Assembly (NCBI GenBank): GCA_902478945.1
Contig: CABSMX010000064.1
Span: 1-12,009, forward strand
Direction of reading: 5' to 3'
Length of the DNA: 12,009 bases
Source of the DNA: an uncultured Collinsella sp.
GTDB taxonomy: Bacteria; Actinomycetota; Coriobacteriia; Coriobacteriales; Coriobacteriaceae
Made by a program: the position numbers and the translations under genes. The notes beneath the pieces were generated by a model. It was not told where the DNA came from. It saw only the letters and a program-made list of their open reading frames with translations, and searched no databases. Shown piece by piece: positions 6,797-12,009 of the stretch; within the stretch, counting starts at the first letter, position 1; the number at the start of each line of letters is the position of its first letter.

Positions 6797-6826
6797 ATAA
6801 TACGATGCAACCTTGGGGGCTGTCAA
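6797..6826 (-). promoter_or_regulatory. Strong promoter of tRNA-Tyr/Thr/Met-tuf
   Basis: On the minus strand: perfect -35 TTGACA (6821-6826), 18-base spacer, and -10 TATTAT (6797-6802, five of six). The likely start near 6790 lies about 55 bases upstream of tRNA-Tyr. This is the best promoter match in the window, as expected for a tRNA/EF-Tu operon. Confidence 0.85.
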
Positions 6827-7041
6827 CGAAAACCTCTAGATACACGGTGCCGGGCGTATCTATATGCCTTTGACCTGCAGTTTTGTTGAGTTTAGATATG
6901 AAGGACGGTGGATTTGGCTGCACTGGTGACATTTCCCAAGGGAACACTTTGGCACGGTGGAGTACGCCTACAGCATCGACCTTCGATAACGACCTTCTTG
7001 CACTATTACATAGGTCGCGATCGGACTTTTCCGGCACGAAC
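6827..7041. other. Non-coding stretch, no clear feature
   Basis: Between the tRNA-tuf promoter and the first GAGCGTGGA repeat no convincing gene is seen. Short ORFs exist on both strands (e.g. 6883-7065 plus, 6741-7037 minus), but neither has a ribosome-binding site, and both run into promoter or repeat sequence. Confidence 0.5.
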
Positions 7042-7184
7042 GAGCGTGGATTTTCTCCCGTTTGAAATCGAGCGTGGATAATCTCCCTCTTTTAGCACGG
7101 CTTCGAACCCAAAGTGGCAGATTATCCACGCTCATTCATTAGGCGGGAGATTTTCCACGCTCGCACGTCCAGAAATCCACGCTC
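7042..7184. repeat. Five copies of an 18-bp GAGCGTGGA motif
   Basis: Copies close to GAGCGTGGAWWWTCTCCC lie at 7042-7059 and 7070-7087 in direct orientation, and at 7116-7133, 7145-7162 and 7167-7184 inverted. The 9-base core GAGCGTGGA is identical in all five. The A/T part and CTCCC vary, and the fifth copy has lost most of the 3' half. Spacing is 22-46 bases start to start. Copies 2 and 3 contain TTATCCAC on one strand, like part of a DnaA box. The pattern suggests binding sites or a decayed palindromic repeat, not CRISPR. Confidence 0.75.
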
Positions 7185-7215
7185 AAGGTAAACGGCTGGG
7201 CCCGCTCCCGCCTTT

Positions 7216-7352
7216 GTCTCTATCTGTAACATTTAGAGAACATTTTCTCCCCTATCTGTTACAGATCGAGATGTTTCGCAGAGACTCTGGCTTACGTCTC
7301 ATTCTGTAACAGTACGAACGGTTTTCCGCCCCTTCGTGTTACAGATCGAGAC
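7216..7352. repeat. Two tandem 57-bp imperfect palindromes
   Basis: Unit 1 (7216-7272) and unit 2 (7296-7352) are both exactly 57 bases and start 80 bases apart. Each has 16-base arms of the form GTCTCNATCTGTAACA and its complement, around a 25-base centre containing TTTTC and C-rich sequence. The inner 8-base TGTTACAG/CTGTAACA is perfect in both. Unit 2 ends 6 bases before the stop of the minus-strand gene at 7359, so in that transcript it forms a 3' hairpin that could end or protect the mRNA. The centres differ while the arms are kept, which argues that pairing or site symmetry is selected. Confidence 0.75.
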
Positions 7353-7358
7353 ATTTAT

Positions 7359-8225
7359 CTATTCTCGCCTTACATCCACGACATCTGCCCAGTCAATAAC
7401 GTCGTAGTCATCATCGCTTCGCCAGACGACACACTTGGGTCGTGAATCCGCTTGGGCTGCATCGTCCCTCGCCACTTGTGGACGACTCGCAAAGAAGCGC
7501 CCAAGCTCAGCTCGCGGCAAGATAATCCCTTGCACGCTCCCGCCACCCGCAAGACACACACGCGCCCAGCGACCAGCCTTTTCATATAAGAGCCAATTGG
7601 CAACCTGCGAAGATCTGCCCTCAGGCGCTTTATCCCCTGGAATATCGGGAACAAACATGGGGTCGACCTCCTCCAGTTGAGCAAAGCCCATCCCCTCCAA
7701 ACGCGAACCAAGTTTTTCCTTAGCGTAACCGCTCAGCTCGCGCTTGATCATGCCTGCAATACGCCGGGCCGTCCTACCATGGGGATCAAACCGGCTGCAT
7801 CCGCGCTCATAGGCAGCCAGCGCATCCATAAGCACGTAGACCTCGCTCAAATTGAGCGGCAGCGCCAGCGGGTGTACCGAGGACCTGAATTCGCCGCGAT
7901 ACCCAAACTCCTCGGCCACGCACATGCCGCCGATACGCACGCCATCGCGAATCCTGGCACGGCGCTCCCCCACCGCGTTCTTGCTGCACAGCAAAACGTT
8001 ATAGGCGATGTCTTCCTGCGAGCGCTCTTCGTGGGAAACGGTGAGCATAATCAAGTCCGCCTCTTCACCGCCAATAAAGGAATCCTTGAGTTCGTAGCCC
8101 TTCATGCCTTTGTTAGACGGCTCAGCTGCAAGCAGCGCAAAAAGCTCGTGCACCTGATGGTAGAGCGCTAGGCGTCCCTCCAAATATGGACCATCGGGTC
8201 CATTTGCATACGCCTTGATATGCAT
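7359..8225 (-). CDS. Protein of unknown function, 288 residues
   Basis: I do not recognise this protein with certainty. It begins MHIKAYANGPDG and has no signal peptide or membrane segment. The middle part (about 120-175, with LALPLNLSEVYVLMDAL and DPHGRTARRIAGMIKRELSGYAKEKL) is helical and resembles, by eye only, the region between HTH and WYL domains in WYL-type regulators. The C-terminus is charged (SDDDYDVIDWADVVDVRRE). The ATG at 8225 is preferred over the TTG at 8231, since GGGGG lies 8 bases upstream of it. Immediately upstream and in frame, after an amber codon, is the small ORF at 8256-8357, so the gene may once have been longer. It ends next to the palindrome pair at 7216-7352. Confidence 0.7.
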   Translation of the reverse strand: MHIKAYANGPDGPYLEGRLALYHQVHELFALLAAEPSNKGMKGYELKDSFIGGEEADLIMLTVSHEERSQEDIAYNVLLCSKNAVGERRARIRDGVRIGGMCVAEEFGYRGEFRSSVHPLALPLNLSEVYVLMDALAAYERGCSRFDPHGRTARRIAGMIKRELSGYAKEKLGSRLEGMGFAQLEEVDPMFVPDIPGDKAPEGRSSQVANWLLYEKAGRWARVCLAGGGSVQGIILPRAELGRFFASRPQVARDDAAQADSRPKCVVWRSDDDYDVIDWADVVDVRRE

Positions 8226-8255
8226 CCGCAAGGCCCCCGTGTCGACGGGCGCTAC

Positions 8256-8357
8256 CTACATCTGGCTAATAGCATATCCCTCGCCTGGACGGGAAATCAT
8301 ATCGTTGAGCTCGACCGCATCTGGCATGTTTCTTTTTATGTACTGTCCAAGCAGCAT
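8256..8357 (-). CDS. 33-residue ORF in frame with the next gene
   Basis: The ORF starts MLLGQYIKRNMPDAVELNDM and ends SQM at a TAG. It lies 29 bases after the upstream gene. It is in the same frame as the 288-residue gene: only the TAG and ten codons without another stop separate it from the ATG at 8225. It may be a true small protein, a leader peptide, or the N-terminus of a longer 332-residue protein interrupted by an amber codon. Its Shine-Dalgarno site is weak (AAAGG 12 bases upstream, or GCGGG 8 bases upstream). Confidence 0.35.
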   Translation of the reverse strand: MLLGQYIKRNMPDAVELNDMISRPGEGYAISQM

Positions 8358-8386
8358 TGGCGGCGCCCGCCTTTCTAATCTTTAAC

Positions 8387-9058
8387 CTATCGATTTTTTC
8401 TCTTCGAGTCCATCTCAAGATAGCGTTGGATTTTGTCGAGCGACAAATTGGTCCGGCCCAGGGACTCTGCCGCCGTCAAAATCTTCTGTGCAAGATTTGA
8501 TCCAAAGTAGTAAATCACATCTCCATTGGCGATGCGCTCAACGTATTCGTCTCCAATCTTATTAATAAGGGAGAAAAACTCAGGGCACAGCATGGGATAA
8601 CGCTCAGCTATTTCCGTAATCCCCGCATGGCCAAAATCGGCAACGTCCTCGCACTGCCGCTCAAGATCTTCGATACCGTGGCCATTAAGGCCGCGCCCGC
8701 AGGAAAAAGCAAGGCCGCGAGACAGGGCAGTTTTGACGCGTTGCCCCTGCTCGTCCGATAGCTTTCCACCCAGCAGAGCTCGCATCATGATCTGGCAGCA
8801 AGCGTACGTAGGTCGATAGAGAAAATCGACACGTGCATCACTGGGCATATGGCAATCGCTGCTCAGAGGAAAACAACCGTCTTCTCGTTGCGACTCGAGA
8901 ATGACATCGAGGGACTCGCGCCAATCCGGATCGTTATCCAAGCCATAATCGCGAAAGTAGCGCAGCAGCTGCACCTGCATATCCATGACACAAGTACTGA
9001 CGATCGGCTTACCTGTTGCCCTGTTCCTGCCGGCAATGTCGCAAAGAGAGTAAATCAT
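8387..9058 (-). CDS. Protein of unknown function, possible alpha/alpha-toroid fold
   Basis: A 223-residue soluble protein without signal peptide. The segment LESQREDGCFPL (about 54-65) followed by DFLYRPTYACCQIMMRALL resembles one repeat of prenyltransferase/terpenoid-cyclase-like alpha/alpha barrels (Q-x-x-D-G-x-F and a long helix). Further on, GRGLNGHGIEDL and ERYPMLCPEFFSLI look like conserved patches. This is similarity by eye, and no catalytic set can be named. The ATG has AAAGGA about 8 bases upstream. The 5' region holds two small stem-loops (9087-9107 and 9149-9165). It is probably in one transcript with the two downstream ORFs (gaps of about 30 bases). Confidence 0.7.
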   Translation of the reverse strand: MIYSLCDIAGRNRATGKPIVSTCVMDMQVQLLRYFRDYGLDNDPDWRESLDVILESQREDGCFPLSSDCHMPSDARVDFLYRPTYACCQIMMRALLGGKLSDEQGQRVKTALSRGLAFSCGRGLNGHGIEDLERQCEDVADFGHAGITEIAERYPMLCPEFFSLINKIGDEYVERIANGDVIYYFGSNLAQKILTAAESLGRTNLSLDKIQRYLEMDSKRKNR

Positions 9059-9216
9059 GGTCTTTTTCCTTTCCGTAGACCCTATGCCAACGATTTCCTT
9101 TCGTTGGCTTTGTTGACTCCATTCTCTTTTACAAAGCTATATCCAACGACCAAGCATTGCTTGGTTATTGCAGGTGACGGGAAAATGGAGCCAGACCACG
9201 TAGGCGCCTACCTAAA

Positions 9217-9280
9217 AAGAAACGGGCCCTGTCCCACAAGGGAACAGAACCCGAAACTCTCATGGAGCCAGTGACAGGAA
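9217..9280. repeat. Direct repeat copy 1: tRNA-Thr 3' end plus terminator
   Basis: This 64-base segment repeats at 9407-9470, 190 bases to the right, with a single difference (A at 9249, G at 9439). It contains the last 18 bases of tRNA-Thr(TGT) including CCA (to 9280) and the terminator hairpin behind it, but no tRNA body follows. It is a truncated second 3' end, of the kind left by insertion or recombination at a tRNA gene. Confidence 0.85.
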
Positions 9281-9406
9281 GTCCGCGTATTCGCTTCGCG
9301 AATCCGCTCCGGCTTCGGATGCCTGCCGGCATCCTTGCCCGCTCGCTACGAACGCTCCGCGTTCGCTTGACGCTCGCGCCCTCGCAGGTTCGATTCCGGC
9401 ACATAC
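9281..9406. repeat. Hairpin-rich insert between the direct repeats
   Basis: These 126 bases lie between the two repeat copies and hold three good stem-loops: 9289-9303 (ATTCGC/GCGAAT), 9317-9334 (GGATGCC/GGCATCC, loop TGCC) and 9349-9365 (CGAACGC/GCGTTCG). Near its right end GCAGGTTCGATTCC (9384-9397) is a perfect inverted copy of the tRNA-Thr T-arm at 9467-9480. No coding capacity is evident. It resembles an extragenic palindromic element. Confidence 0.6.
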
Positions 9407-9443
9407 AAGAAACGGGCCCTGTCCCACAAGGGAACAGAGCCCG
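9407..9443 (-). terminator. Terminator of tRNA-Thr(TGT), in repeat copy 2
   Basis: The stem CGGGC/GCCCG (9439-9443 with 9413-9417) extends inward through CTGT/ACAG and TCCC/GGGA with a bulged base, around a TTGT loop. It is followed on the minus strand by TTTCTT. It starts about 10 bases after the CCA end of the tRNA. The 64-base direct repeat copy 2 spans 9407-9470 and includes it. Confidence 0.75.
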
Positions 9444-9452
9444 AAACTCTCA

Positions 9453-9527
9453 TGGAGCCAGTGACAGGAATCGAACCTGCAACCCACTGATTACAAATCA
9501 GTTGCGCTACCGTTGCGCCACACTGGC
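9453..9527 (-). tRNA. tRNA-Thr (TGT)
   Basis: A 75-base cloverleaf: acceptor GCCAGTG/CACTGGC, anticodon stem-loop ACTGA-TTTGTAA-TCAGT with anticodon TGT, T-arm GCAGGTTCGATTCCTGT, discriminator T and encoded CCA (9453-9455). It has its own promoter (9558-9586) and terminator. Its 3' end is duplicated at 9217-9280. Confidence 0.96.
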
Positions 9528-9557
9528 ACACTTGGCGCTTTCGCGCGAAGCCAGATA

Positions 9558-9586
9558 AGAATAAAGGAATTGCGGACGAGGCGCAA
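9558..9586 (-). promoter_or_regulatory. Promoter of tRNA-Thr(TGT)
   Basis: Minus strand: TTGCGC (9581-9586) as -35, a 17-base spacer, and TATTCT (9558-9563) as -10. The predicted start near 9551 is about 24 bases before the tRNA. It is divergent from the kinase gene. Confidence 0.55.
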
Positions 9587-9611
9587 CAGGCCCTTCGACC
9601 GACCATATCTC

Positions 9612-9673
9612 AAAACTATTCGTCAGAACGAATAGTTTTTATTACAATGAAGAAGATAAAACTATTCGTTCTG
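9612..9673. promoter_or_regulatory. Operator-like triple half-site before the HTH-kinase gene
   Basis: AAAACTATTCGT (9612-9623) and its exact complement (9628-9639) form a perfect 12-bp inverted repeat with a 4-base centre. A third, direct copy AAAACTATTCGTTCTG lies at 9658-9673, identical over 16 bases to the complement of 9624-9639. The sites flank the TACAAT -10 element. This is the classical look of an autoregulatory operator, most likely bound by the HTH domain of the gene it precedes. Confidence 0.65.
9619..9648 (+). promoter_or_regulatory. Promoter of the HTH-kinase gene
   Basis: TACAAT (9643-9648) is a five-of-six -10 element; TTCGTC (9619-9624) is a weak -35 at 18 bases. The predicted start near 9655 lies after the ATG at 9647, which supports translation from the ATG at 9689. 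The promoter is buried in the operator half-sites. Confidence 0.45.
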
Positions 9674-9688
9674 GCGAAGGGTTTCGCG

Positions 9689-11029
9689 ATGTTGACCACG
9701 AAGGAAGCTGCAGAGCTACTCGACATCACCCCGCGCAGGGTGCAAGAGCTCATAAAAAACGGAGCGCTTGAGGCACGCAAGGCTTCTGGTGTATGGCTCA
9801 TCGACAAAGACAGCGTCAACGCACGACTCCGCTCCGTGACCAAAACGGGGGGACGCCCCCGTCGAGGCCATGGAAAAAGCGAGATTACGTTTACCCTCAT
9901 GAACCGCACGCACGAAGTCGCCCAGCTGGTCTACAGCACATCGCGAAAAGACTTTACCCACATCGGTGCCGACATTGATTACATCCACGCCCCTATTGGA
10001 GTACTTGGCCCCAATAGTCCCGTGTCGCTCGACTCTTTCCGCATTTGGTGGCGAGGCCGCGGTATCCCGCTCGCACGCATTGGACTAGCCTCCCTGCTTG
10101 CAGAAGCCGCAGTCGATGTTCCCGATGAACTCATCCAGCGAAATCTCGGCCTCTCCCTATCCGACCAGTATTGGATTAGACCCCAAGATTCCGGTCTCGC
10201 GTGGGAGGATATTAACTTCTTCAGTAATGCTTTTGACGACGTCTCTCTGTCCATCGCACCCTTCGCCCCAGAGGGCAAAGCAGCCGCCGCAAAGCCCGAT
10301 AACACCTCGGACGGCAATCTTCAGAAGTATTGGACATGCGAGGGTGACCGTCGAATCCTCCACAAGGCAGGTGCGCATCTAAACCAGGAACCCTATAACG
10401 AGATGGTGGCGACCGCACTTCACCGTCGCATCCTAAACGCTTGCGATTATGTACCCTATTCGCTCGAAGGCGCGGGTACTTCTGCCTTGAGCACATGCAA
10501 TGTCTTCTTAACTGACGAAGAAGAATATGTCCCTGCGTTCTATGTAAACCAGCATGCAAATGTAGACGAGCGACTAACCGATTACGAACGGTATGTAGCA
10601 AACTGCGAGGAGCTTGGAGCGACAGATATAAAAGGCGCCCTTGACCGCATGATCGTATGCGATGACATCATTGCTAACTACGATCGTCATTGGCGCAACT
10701 TCGGCCTCGTGCGAAACGTCAACTCACTGGTCTGCAGACCAGCCCCCATCTTCGATTCGGGCTCATCACTCTGGTGCAACATATCACTAGAGGAGCTTAG
10801 GGCGGGAGAGCACAGTTTTACCAGTGCACAATTTCATTCAAGCCCCGCCAAACAAATGTTGCTCATCGAGGACATGGGCTGGTTTGACGGCAACAAGCTC
10901 GAGGGTTTCGTTGACGAGGCAATCGAAATCCTATCCAAAAACGACGCTCTTACAGCAAGACTGCCTTATCTAAAAGAGGCGCTAACATGGCGCCTCGAAA
11001 GAATGATCGACATCGCTGAATGGAGTTAG
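9689..11029 (+). CDS. HTH domain fused to HipA-like kinase
   Basis: A 446-residue protein. Residues 1-43 (LTTKEAAELLDITPRRVQELIKNG...GVWLIDKDSV) are an excisionase/MerR-type helix-turn-helix, followed by a basic linker (TKTGGRPRRGHGK). Residues 65-140 match the N-terminal part of HipA-like kinases (DSFRIWWRGRGIPLARIGL). The kinase core has SDGNLQKYW (207-215), ILHKAG with Lys226 as likely ATP contact, the catalytic loop NYDRHWRNFG (Asp332, Asn337), and metal-binding IFDSGSSL (Asp356). HipA kinases are toxin components that phosphorylate translation targets such as GltX and are neutralised by a separate HTH partner, HipB. Here HTH and kinase are one chain. The ATG at 9689 is chosen over 9647 because AAGGG lies 7 bases before it and the promoter overlaps 9647. 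Lower GC than its neighbours suggests transfer. Confidence 0.82.
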   Translation: MLTTKEAAELLDITPRRVQELIKNGALEARKASGVWLIDKDSVNARLRSVTKTGGRPRRGHGKSEITFTLMNRTHEVAQLVYSTSRKDFTHIGADIDYIHAPIGVLGPNSPVSLDSFRIWWRGRGIPLARIGLASLLAEAAVDVPDELIQRNLGLSLSDQYWIRPQDSGLAWEDINFFSNAFDDVSLSIAPFAPEGKAAAAKPDNTSDGNLQKYWTCEGDRRILHKAGAHLNQEPYNEMVATALHRRILNACDYVPYSLEGAGTSALSTCNVFLTDEEEYVPAFYVNQHANVDERLTDYERYVANCEELGATDIKGALDRMIVCDDIIANYDRHWRNFGLVRNVNSLVCRPAPIFDSGSSLWCNISLEELRAGEHSFTSAQFHSSPAKQMLLIEDMGWFDGNKLEGFVDEAIEILSKNDALTARLPYLKEALTWRLERMIDIAEWS

Positions 11030-11056
11030 CGAGACAGCATCGCCCCGCCAACTCCC

Positions 11057-11734
11057 CTACCTCCCGCGCAGAGCCTTGAGCTTGGCCAGCGCCTCGGGGC
11101 TCAGGCGGCTACCCAGGGTCATCTTGATCTGCGGAGCTTCCTCTGCCTCGTGAACGTCGTTATCGATCTGCTTGATCTCGTCCACCAGCATGCGGCTCGA
11201 GATGCGCGTAACACCTTTGCCCATAACGACGGCCTGGATTGTGCCGTCGCTCGATACCACGGAGCACGCGCGGCCCTCCTCACGTGCCTCGATGCAGAGC
11301 TTCTGCACCACGGTGTCGGCAGAGACGCCCGTCGGCGAAAACTCGACGCGCACGCCGCGGGCCGGCAGGTTGGGACGCTCGCTGGAGATATTGCCCGCAC
11401 CGTCAAACACAATCACAGCCTCGTAGCGGCCCTGGGCAAACGCGGCGACATCGTTGATGAGGGCGGTGCGCGCCATATCGTGAACGTCGCTGGAATACGG
11501 ATCGTCGGAATGGTCGTATACGAGCTTTTCGTAGCGCGGCGTGCAGTGGATCACGTTGTAACCGTCGACCACCAGCAGCTCGGGCTTGTTGGAGTGCACC
11601 GTCGAGACTGGGTCGGCGATAGCCTGTGCAAACGCATTGCCGCCCACGCCGTAGGTCGCGGCCGAGACAATCGGCTTGGCCGAGCCTTCGCCAAAGCGCT
11701 TGGCTTTGGACTTGGCACGGTTCTTTTTGGACAT
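11057..11734 (-). CDS. yacP: YacP-type NYN-domain RNase
   Basis: A 225-residue protein with a 49-residue basic N-terminal tail and then an NYN (PIN-like) nuclease domain: LLVVDGYNVI (53-62, Asp57, Asn60), VIVFDGAG (108-114, Asp111), SADTVVQKL (138-146, Asp140) and VVSSDGTIQ (159-167, Asp163). These acids form the metal-binding active site of the family. The B. subtilis member YacP (Rae1) is a ribosome-associated mRNA endonuclease. The ATG lies 3 bases after the rlmB stop, with GGAGGAG 8 bases upstream inside that gene. The rlmB-yacP order is common in Gram-positive bacteria. It converges on the kinase gene with a 27-base gap and no visible terminator. Confidence 0.88.
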   Translation of the reverse strand: MSKKNRAKSKAKRFGEGSAKPIVSAATYGVGGNAFAQAIADPVSTVHSNKPELLVVDGYNVIHCTPRYEKLVYDHSDDPYSSDVHDMARTALINDVAAFAQGRYEAVIVFDGAGNISSERPNLPARGVRVEFSPTGVSADTVVQKLCIEAREEGRACSVVSSDGTIQAVVMGKGVTRISSRMLVDEIKQIDNDVHEAEEAPQIKMTLGSRLSPEALAKLKALRGR

Positions 11735-11737
11735 GCG

Positions 11738-11960
11738 CTACTCCTCCCCCATGAGCTCGCCGGCGTTGCGGCGCAGCCACTCAAAGCACAGCGCCGTGGT
11801 CGCCTGGGCAACATTGAGGCTCTCGGTCATGCCGCGCTGGGGAAGCTTGGTCAAAAAGTCGCATTTCTCGAGCACCAGGCGCGAGATGCCGTCGCCCTCG
11901 GACCCCATGACGAGCGCCACGCGACCCTCGAAGGGAGCATCCCAGCAACTGCCTTCGGCG
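11738..11960 (-). CDS. rlmB: TrmH/SpoU-family rRNA 2'-O-methyltransferase, C-terminal part
   Basis: About 74 C-terminal residues of a SPOUT methyltransferase: LVMGSEGDGISRLV (motif 2) and ESLNVAQATTALCFEW (motif 3) form the knotted SAM-binding site. Motif content and the yacP neighbour point to RlmB, which methylates 23S rRNA (G2251 in E. coli). The gene is cut at 11960 by adapter sequence, so the N-terminal part is missing from the assembly. The frame reads on through the adapter to give an artificial MCIRDS start, which is not real. Confidence 0.85.
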
Positions 11961-12009
11961 CTGTCTCTTATACACATCTGACGCTGCCGACGACTAGTCG
12001 AGTGTAGAT
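11961..12009. other. Untrimmed Nextera sequencing adapter
   Basis: Bases 11961-11979 are CTGTCTCTTATACACATCT, the 19-bp Tn5 mosaic end as used in Nextera libraries. Then come GACGCTGCCGACGA (11980-11993, complement of the read-1 adapter), eight bases CTAGTCGA (11994-12001) in the i5 index position, and GTGTAGAT (12002-12009), the start of the P5 complement. This is library sequence, not a mobile element of the genome. Confidence 0.98.

Noticed and set aside
6883..7065. 60-codon plus-strand ORF
   Set aside because: No ribosome-binding site, it ends inside the repeat cluster, and it shows no recognisable domain.
7070..7133. Replication origin from DnaA-box-like TTATCCAC
   Set aside because: Only two partial boxes, no dnaA or dnaN nearby and no AT-rich unwinding region; the match is part of a longer unrelated repeat.
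7042..7184. CRISPR array
   Set aside because: Copies occur in both orientations, spacing is irregular and short, and there are no cas genes.
9022..9132. 37-codon leader ORF (MESTKPTKGNR...) overlapping the start of the gene at 8387-9058
   Set aside because: Different frame, weak ribosome-binding site, and most of it overlaps the real gene's leader and first codons.
9164..9606. Several 75-98 codon ORFs on both strands around tRNA-Thr
   Set aside because: They consist of translated tRNA, terminator and palindrome sequence.
9647..9688. ATG at 9647 as start of the HTH-kinase
   Set aside because: No Shine-Dalgarno site, the ATG overlaps the -10 box, and the extra 14 residues are encoded by operator sequence.
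11738..11977. Complete-looking 79-residue ORF starting MCIRDS
   Set aside because: The start codon lies in Nextera adapter sequence; only 11738-11960 is genomic.

Overview
The window looks like chromosomal DNA of a high-GC Gram-positive gut actinobacterium of the Coriobacteriia, most likely Collinsella or a close relative. The basis is the protein style, the strong Shine-Dalgarno sites, the single-TM lysine-rich SecE, and the look of the intergenic repeats. No 16S gene is present, so the genus is an inference. The last 49 bases are not genomic: they are an untrimmed Illumina Nextera adapter, so the right edge is the end of a contig.

Left part (1-2350, plus strand): the end of a BMP/PnrA-like substrate-binding protein is coupled by an ATGA overlap to a small metallophosphoesterase. 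A palindrome-rich spacer and a bidirectional terminator separate these from the minus-strand block that follows.

Central core (2353-6830, all minus strand): in transcription order this is a strong promoter, tRNA-Tyr(GTA), tRNA-Thr(GGT), tRNA-Met(CAT), tuf, a terminator, a new promoter, rpmG, tRNA-Trp(CCA), a hairpin, secE, nusG, rplK, rplA, and the terminator at 2278. It closely parallels the E. coli tufB neighbourhood (tRNA genes - tufB - secE - nusG - rplK - rplA). Here rpmG and tRNA-Trp are inserted, and rplJ, rplL and rpoB do not follow rplA. The genes supply elongation (EF-Tu, tRNAs), the L11/L1 stalk region and L33 of the 50S subunit, the NusG elongation factor and the SecE translocon subunit.

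Accessory part (6830-9600): a 620-bp non-coding stretch carries two distinct repeat families. One is five copies of an 18-bp GAGCGTGGA motif in both orientations; the other is two 57-bp imperfect palindromes. Next come two minus-strand genes of unrecognised function, with a 33-codon ORF between them that is in frame with the second and separated from it only by an amber codon. Then tRNA-Thr(TGT), whose 3' end and terminator are duplicated 190 bp away around a hairpin-rich insert.

Right part (9600-12009): a plus-strand gene encodes an excisionase/MerR-type HTH fused to a HipA-like kinase. Three copies of a 12-16 bp half-site overlap its promoter and 5' leader, which suggests an autoregulated, one-protein version of a HipBA-type module. 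Convergent to it are a YacP-type NYN nuclease gene and the 3' part of an RlmB/TrmH-type rRNA methyltransferase gene, cut off by the adapter.
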